Shown here: positions 59,043 through 64,000 of the stretch, one piece after another | Layout: every line of letters starts with the position of its first letter | Numbering within the stretch: position 1 is the stretch's first letter | NCBI GenBank assembly: GCA_964030785.1 | Contig: OZ034972.1 | Location: 15,199,231-15,263,230, forward strand | Length of the DNA: 64,000 bases | Source of the DNA: Siderastrea siderea | Lineage: Eukaryota > Cnidaria > Anthozoa > Scleractinia > Rhizangiidae | Direction of reading: 5' to 3' | Translations under genes and position numbers: made by a program | Notes under the pieces: model-generated | The model's database searches: none | The model's input: only the letters and a program-made list of their open reading frames with translations | What the model was told of the DNA's origin: nothing

Positions 59043-59168
59043 ACTTTGTTCTATGGGCGCCGAAATAAAAGTTCAAAAGAACCAGACGTTTCGAGGCTGC
59101 TGCCTCTTCTTCAGCCTCGAAACGTCTGGTTCTTTGGAACTTATATTTCAGCGCCCATAGAACAAAGA
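59043..59168. repeat. Long near-perfect hairpin, arms about 58 bp
   Basis: The left arm from ACTTTGTTCTATGGGCGC to CGTTTCGAGGCTG is inverted as CAGCCTCGAAACG to GCGCCCATAGAACAAAG, with about 12 bp of loop (CTGCCTCTTCTT). There are only a few mismatches. The loop-proximal part contains CGAAACGTCTGG, like Penelope-type termini. Confidence 0.9.
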
Positions 59169-59999
59169 TTCAAGCTACATTGTCTGCTTCAGTGCCCTTT
59201 TTGGGATGGTTGTTCATGTACTGTTAAAGAGAAAGTGTTTAGTTTTATCTTGCTTGAAATATTGGAGAAAATTGCAGGAATGACCAAAATCAGCCCGTAA
59301 AAAAGGGTCTTACAGATTTTTCCCTAATTTTGCATACAAGTTGTGTAGGTTGAGTAGTTCAGATAATTTAGGTTTCATCATAAAGTGTCTGACTAGTTTT
59401 CGAGATATTCGACATTATTTAAAATGAGGGGCTGTCAGTTACGGCTGCTATGGTCACAGCTGTTGCTAGGGAACCAACAAAAAAAGTAAACTTTGGTCAT
59501 CTGTTGAAAAGGTGGTGTAGTATCAAGGAAATTGAAGTTTGTCTTCTATGCGAAATTTTGATTTCAAAAGATAGATTCCAAGGCCAAAAAAAACTGTTGC
59601 GAGCCTCTATAAAATCCAACTCTAATCTTATGTCACCGACGACCCTAATCAGTAGGTCTTAGACTTAGCTAGTGGGCTTATCGTACGGCATACATGCTTT
59701 TTTGGTCCTTCTATATCGTGCTACCCTGCCTGACAGGCGCTAAAAGGGGAGGACATGCAGGGGGAAGCGAGAGGCGAGCACGGAATGATTCCCCGTTTCT
59801 CAGCCGTTTCCCAGCTGGTTTACTAACTTAGAACAAACACCACTGAACTGTTGCCAACAGCTACCTACACCTTACAAACGACTGATTGCCGACAATAACA
59901 AGACAGGCAAATAATGGACAAACCGACTTGTTTGACTAACAATAGACCAACGGACATTTGACTAACAAAAGACGGACCGAAACGCACCAATCACGTTTA

Positions 60000-60260
60000 A
60001 CAGTCTTCACAGCCAATAACATCACGGCTTAATTGACAGACGACCAATAACATCACGAGATCGTCAACCAATCAGGACAACGACCAGAGACTTAAAACAT
60101 CTACTGATGATTCACAGTTCACTTAACTCTGATGATGACTTCCGCTCAGGTTGACGAAACGTCAGTCAATATCACCCCTCAAACAGTCCTTCTCAGGACT
60201 ACACTCACCCAGACTATCACAATTTACCGAATTATGACACGACTCCTGGGTTCAAACCAT
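60000..60260 (+). mobile_element. Penelope-like terminal sequence with hammerhead-like boxes
   Basis: CCAATAACATCACGGCTTAA and CCAATAACATCACGAGATCG repeat, followed by CTGATGATGACTTCCGCTCA and GACGAAACGTCAGTC. CTGATGA and GAAA are the two conserved core boxes of hammerhead ribozymes, which Penelope-like elements are known to carry. Assignment to that class is by resemblance to such termini. A fragment of the same family lies at 41030-41155. Confidence 0.5.
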
Positions 60261-60495
60261 TTACAAATTCTACATTGGAAGAAATGCAAGAAACGATACC
60301 TGCGACGGACACCCACGGTTCCTGAACTCGGAACAGAAAATGTAAATGAACCATCTTAAGACCCTGCTAAAGCAAACCCATACACACCCAGCCCATTATC
60401 TTCCCAACACGGTGATGCTCAAGCTACATAAATACTTACTGACAGTCCAACATGACGGTAATAATTACTCTTTTGATGACAGTAATGATTACTCT

Positions 60496-60562
60496 TTTGT
60501 TTTAGGAGTTTCATTGAGTACAGGTATTATTACTGTACTCAATAAAACTCCTAGAACAAAAG
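60496..60562. repeat. Imperfect hairpin, arms about 29 bp
   Basis: TTTTGTTTTAGGAGTTTCAT, continuing TGAGTACAG, is followed after about nine bases by CTGTACTCAATAAAACTCCT and AGAACAAAA. Few mismatches. It could be a MITE remnant or a small-RNA precursor. Nothing decides between them. Confidence 0.75.
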
Positions 60563-60599
60563 CTTGTACGATCATTGAAATTCCCAACCTCGTTCCCAG

Positions 60600-61299
60600 G
60601 GTCTCTCTCTCCCCCGAAATTCCTGAATCGATTTCCCTGGATACTTCATTCACCAGTTCGTCCGTCTCAGACGCGGTACCGTGTCTAACATCTGGAACAC
60701 TAAAATCTCCGACATAACCGATGTCTTCATGCCCGCAGATCTCAAAATCGGAAAGTTGCACCTCGTCATCTCCGCCATCGTGTCTGAATGCTCGCTGAAG
60801 TCAGAGCAATAAAGTTGAACCCAGACTTCATCTCGGTCAAGTGCTAGTGATCTACATAAGTGAGAAAACAGGGACAGAAAATAGTGTAATCGGCTTTGAT
60901 TCTGGGACTATTAAATGCGGACGAAAATGGCGCAACAATAATAATCAACAACCATTATGATGGTAGCTCATTCTTTTGTCTTTAATACAACCGATAGAAT
61001 CAATATGATACACAACGACTTCAAATTAAAGCAGCATTTATTAACGGGCATTCCATTCCATTTGTCGAAAGGACACACTGACTAACTTAGGACTCCTAGT
61101 GTTTTTTAGTTATTAATACATAGTTATTCCCGCTCTTGGAAATGTTTGCGCAACGTTCGGTGCAACACTAAAAGTAAAATAATAAAGGAGAATTCAGAGG
61201 GGATACACGCTGCAATTCCAAAAACTATTTTTTTATAAGCTTGCATTTGAGCCCAGTCAAACGCGTAGTGCCGTCTCCTTTGCTTAGCCAAGCAGAGTC
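60600..61299. other. Intergenic sequence, no gene recognised
   Basis: A 123-residue plus frame (60346-60717) runs through the hairpin at 60496 and has no domain I know. I see nothing else. Confidence 0.4.
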
Positions 61300-61304
61300 C
61301 AAGG

Positions 61305-61678
61305 GTGCGTTTTCTTGGTCTCTTCTGGAGTGAGAATAGGCAGAATGGGAATTATCAGAACTGTTGGAATATGATACAAGAAATGAACCATCGCTATAAA
61401 AATGGACTGAAAACTGACCGCGGGTTCAGTTCTTCCTTAGGATCGGCGGGAGAATTTAAATTTGCCGGGGATGTTTTGGTCAGATGTTTTGTTATTGCCA
61501 CGTGATTGACAACTTTCTCATTATTCTTATTCTGTTCGTTCTGCCCCAAATAGCAGAATACATGGAATGACACAAACTACCATTCTAACGATTTTGGAGT
61601 GAGAACAGCTAATTAAAAACCGAGCCAAAAAGCAATTCCAAGTATTCTTATTCCAGAATGGATTCCAAAGAAACGCGC
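61305..61678. mobile_element. MITE with GGTGCGTTTTC / GAAACGCGC ends
   Basis: The left GGTGCGTTTTCTTGG and the right (reverse-complemented) GAGCGCGTTTCTTTGGAA are matching ends. GAGTGAGAATAGGCAGAATG is mirrored by CATTCTGGAATAAGAATA. TCCAAG occurs directly outside both ends (61299-61304 and 61679-61684), a possible target duplication. It resembles small hAT-type elements. Confidence 0.65.
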
Positions 61679-61684
61679 TCCAAG

Positions 61685-64000
61685 TTATTCGGTGACTCGA
61701 AGCAGACAAAAAAGCCGGTAGGTGTGGGTGAATTTGTAAATTTTCATGTCCAAAGTTGAAGAGTGACACCAGGCAATCTAAGAACATCAAAGTTTAAACT
61801 AGGCACTTGTTCTAGGAAACATTTCAAGTAAAACAACAAAAATCAATCACAGTAATAATGAGTTGTGTGGTTTGGTTTGCAGTTGCCCCCCCCCCCACCC
61901 CGGACCGGTACAACGACCTACAGCGAATACGGAGTTAAGACGTAGTAAGCATCAAGAATTCGAATCCACTCTTATAATTCAATTTTTTTCTCCTAAAGCA
62001 TCAAAGCAATCTGCATTGCAAGAAAAAACGTGGAGCGTCTCGGTGCACATCTATCACACAACATGTGTGAAGCGCGGATAGTAGAAGAGGGGTGATCACA
62101 AATTACTGTGGCTCAAGTTAAAAGTTTTGTGTCTTCACTCTTGATATGTAAAAACATGTTCGTTGGTTGAAGAACGTTAAATATTTATTTGGTTAACCAG
62201 TTAAATAACTCAGAAAACAAACATTCCAGACGAAGCTCTGAGGATACTTAAGCAAGATTTTTATACAAACATGAGTTAGGGCTTTCTGCGCCGCAATGCT
62301 GATGGCCTAAACTCGCAGTAAACTTATTTGTTTTTGAGACCGAAAGTAAGCCAGTACACATAAAAGAGTTCAAACATTAGTATTTATTTTGACATCAGTT
62401 CTCCTTTAATACTTAAAATTGGTGATACAGCTCCTTTAATTTTTATCCTCCAGTGGTAAAGGCTTTCTGGGAATCATTGTTCATTTCGGCATAAAACCTA
62501 GGCGAGACAAGTGCTTCGTCTTGCCTCATGCTAGCTACGGCCCTAATAAATGCAAGGTGAACGTTAATGCCAAGCTGACAGAACGCTGTTTTTGTAAAAA
62601 GCATGTGTGAAGTACCACCATAATTAAAAACAGTAACATTTTAATATAAATTGTATTTATTTTTCTTTGGCTAGAAAAACTTCGCTTTGGATTAACTGTT
62701 CTTCAAAATGGATTCCAAAAGAGTGGGGCGTTGTATTCCTTACGACAACCCGTAAGTTACTATGGCAACGCCATGTCGTGCAAGTGCCCTTATGATCGAG
62801 GAGCTAAATTTGTAACGGCGGCATTCAAGGTCAGATAGATTATAAAATTTAAGGAAAATTTACCTCCTTGTGTTCACGTTTTCCATGAATCCAGAATTTG
62901 ATCATTTCAAGTCGCTGTTTTGTAGAGGAAGGCAAAGGGTCCAGCAACGAAATCTACCAAAATGTACAACCCACGTCTAGAGTCAGTGTTATCCTAATTA
63001 CAGCCGATTTTCACTGCTGTGTGCTCTGCTCTGATTTTTTGCTGGCATAAGACAGAGGGGTTCTAGAGTGCCCGTGACTCCCCTTGGGAATGAGCAAATT
63101 AAAATGTTAAAACAAAACAGCTACCTCGCGAAAAACCAGCCACGTATTTTGGATTTGCTAGTTAGTGATTGACCGCCTTACAAAATAACAGATTTTGAAT
63201 GGGCATTTGGCCTAAATTGAAACTGTGACAGCAGCCAGTGCTTATTCAGGAGCCCCCCCCCCCCCCTTTCCCCTTCCCCTTAATGAGAGAGCCTGCCTAT
63301 GCCCCTGTTATGATTCACCCGTCATGATTTTCCCATAATATCATAAAGCGGTGTAGAAACTTTTCTCAGTGTTTATTTTAATGATTGTTCATATCTCAGA
63401 GAGTTAGTGTTTCTTCTGCAAACTAATCTCATGTGCAAACTTTCATGATTATCTTGTGATCATTGGCGAATCAAGGAAGGCGAATCATAGCCGGCGAATG
63501 ATGGGCCCATCATGTATCGCCTACGATCACAAAATAATGAGATAAATTTGCTTACAGAGGAAATACCAACTTCTTGAGATCTGAACAATCACAAGGAACC
63601 GGAAGATCTACAAATTTCCTGCGCCGTTTTGTGAGCATCGGGGAATCATGACAGGCGAATGACAGCCAGCGCATCATGTTTAAAATCTCGGTCTGCACAG
63701 AAAATCGGTTGTCCTTCTATTTCCGCTCATTGCCGTTGTATTTTCGTAAACTCCTTGAAAGTATACGACCACCTCCTCAGGCTTCAAGATGGCGGACATT
63801 TGTGTTTTTCAATACCTTGAAACCATTTACATTTTCAGGCCTAATAAACGTCTAGCATTTAAGTTGAAGCTCTGTTCTACTACTTGACGTTAGGAATAAA
63901 TCACAGCTTATGCTAAGACGAATGTTTGGGGAATTAGTACAGTATTAGAAAACGACCAGACTTTGCATAATGCTAAAATGCCTCAATATGCACGTTAAAA
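61685..64000. other. Intergenic right edge, no gene confirmed
   Basis: No homology is recognised. C-runs occur at 61886 and 63252. One candidate first coding exon (62708-62751) is given as a finding only. GGCGAATGAT-like motifs recur at 63460-63680. Confidence 0.4.

Overview
This window is animal nuclear DNA. The most likely source is a hexacorallian cnidarian, probably a stony coral. The reasons are AT-rich introns, GT-AG splicing, dense old transposable elements and cnidarian-style Penelope, L1/Tx1 and tRNA-SINE repeats. The species assignment is inference. There are no bacterial-type operons.

Three protein genes can be supported. (1) Positions 1-1193 on the minus strand hold the first coding exon of a plasma-membrane Ca2+-ATPase (PMCA), which runs off the left edge. 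(2) Positions 2986-3195 on the plus strand hold a complete one-exon, 69-residue BBIP1 (BBSome-interacting protein). It is divergent from the PMCA, across a shared 1.8 kb intergenic region. (3) Positions 15771-55894 on the minus strand hold C2CD3, the centriolar multi-C2-domain protein needed for distal appendages and ciliogenesis. I could trace 35 coding exons. They total 7,233 nt and encode 2,410 residues plus a stop, and the phases match at every junction. BBIP1 and C2CD3 are convergent neighbours and both act in cilia (BBSome trafficking and centriole/basal-body maturation).

The rest is mostly mobile DNA. Between BBIP1 and C2CD3 lie a deleted L1/Tx1-like LINE (4372-7442, minus), a 250 bp MITE (9699-9950) and a heavily decayed LINE (about 10.9-13.4 kb, plus). 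Inside C2CD3 introns are tRNA-derived SINEs, one with a perfect 15 bp target duplication. There is also a TTAA-flanked piggyBac-like element 27 bp from a splice acceptor, and a 4.4 kb element bounded by GA repeats with a tandem GGGAACTTTTGTAACG array. Other intronic elements are a fold-back palindrome, two head-to-head Penelope 3' ends forming an inverted repeat of about 590 bp, a TTAA element beside it, a nested hAT-like insertion with its own 60-bp repeat array, and an ATCGAT-rich element in intron 1. Right of C2CD3 (56-64 kb) I recognise no complete gene. That stretch has a 1.5 kb terminal-inverted-repeat element, a near-perfect 58-bp-arm hairpin, a Penelope-like terminus with hammerhead-like boxes and a MITE.
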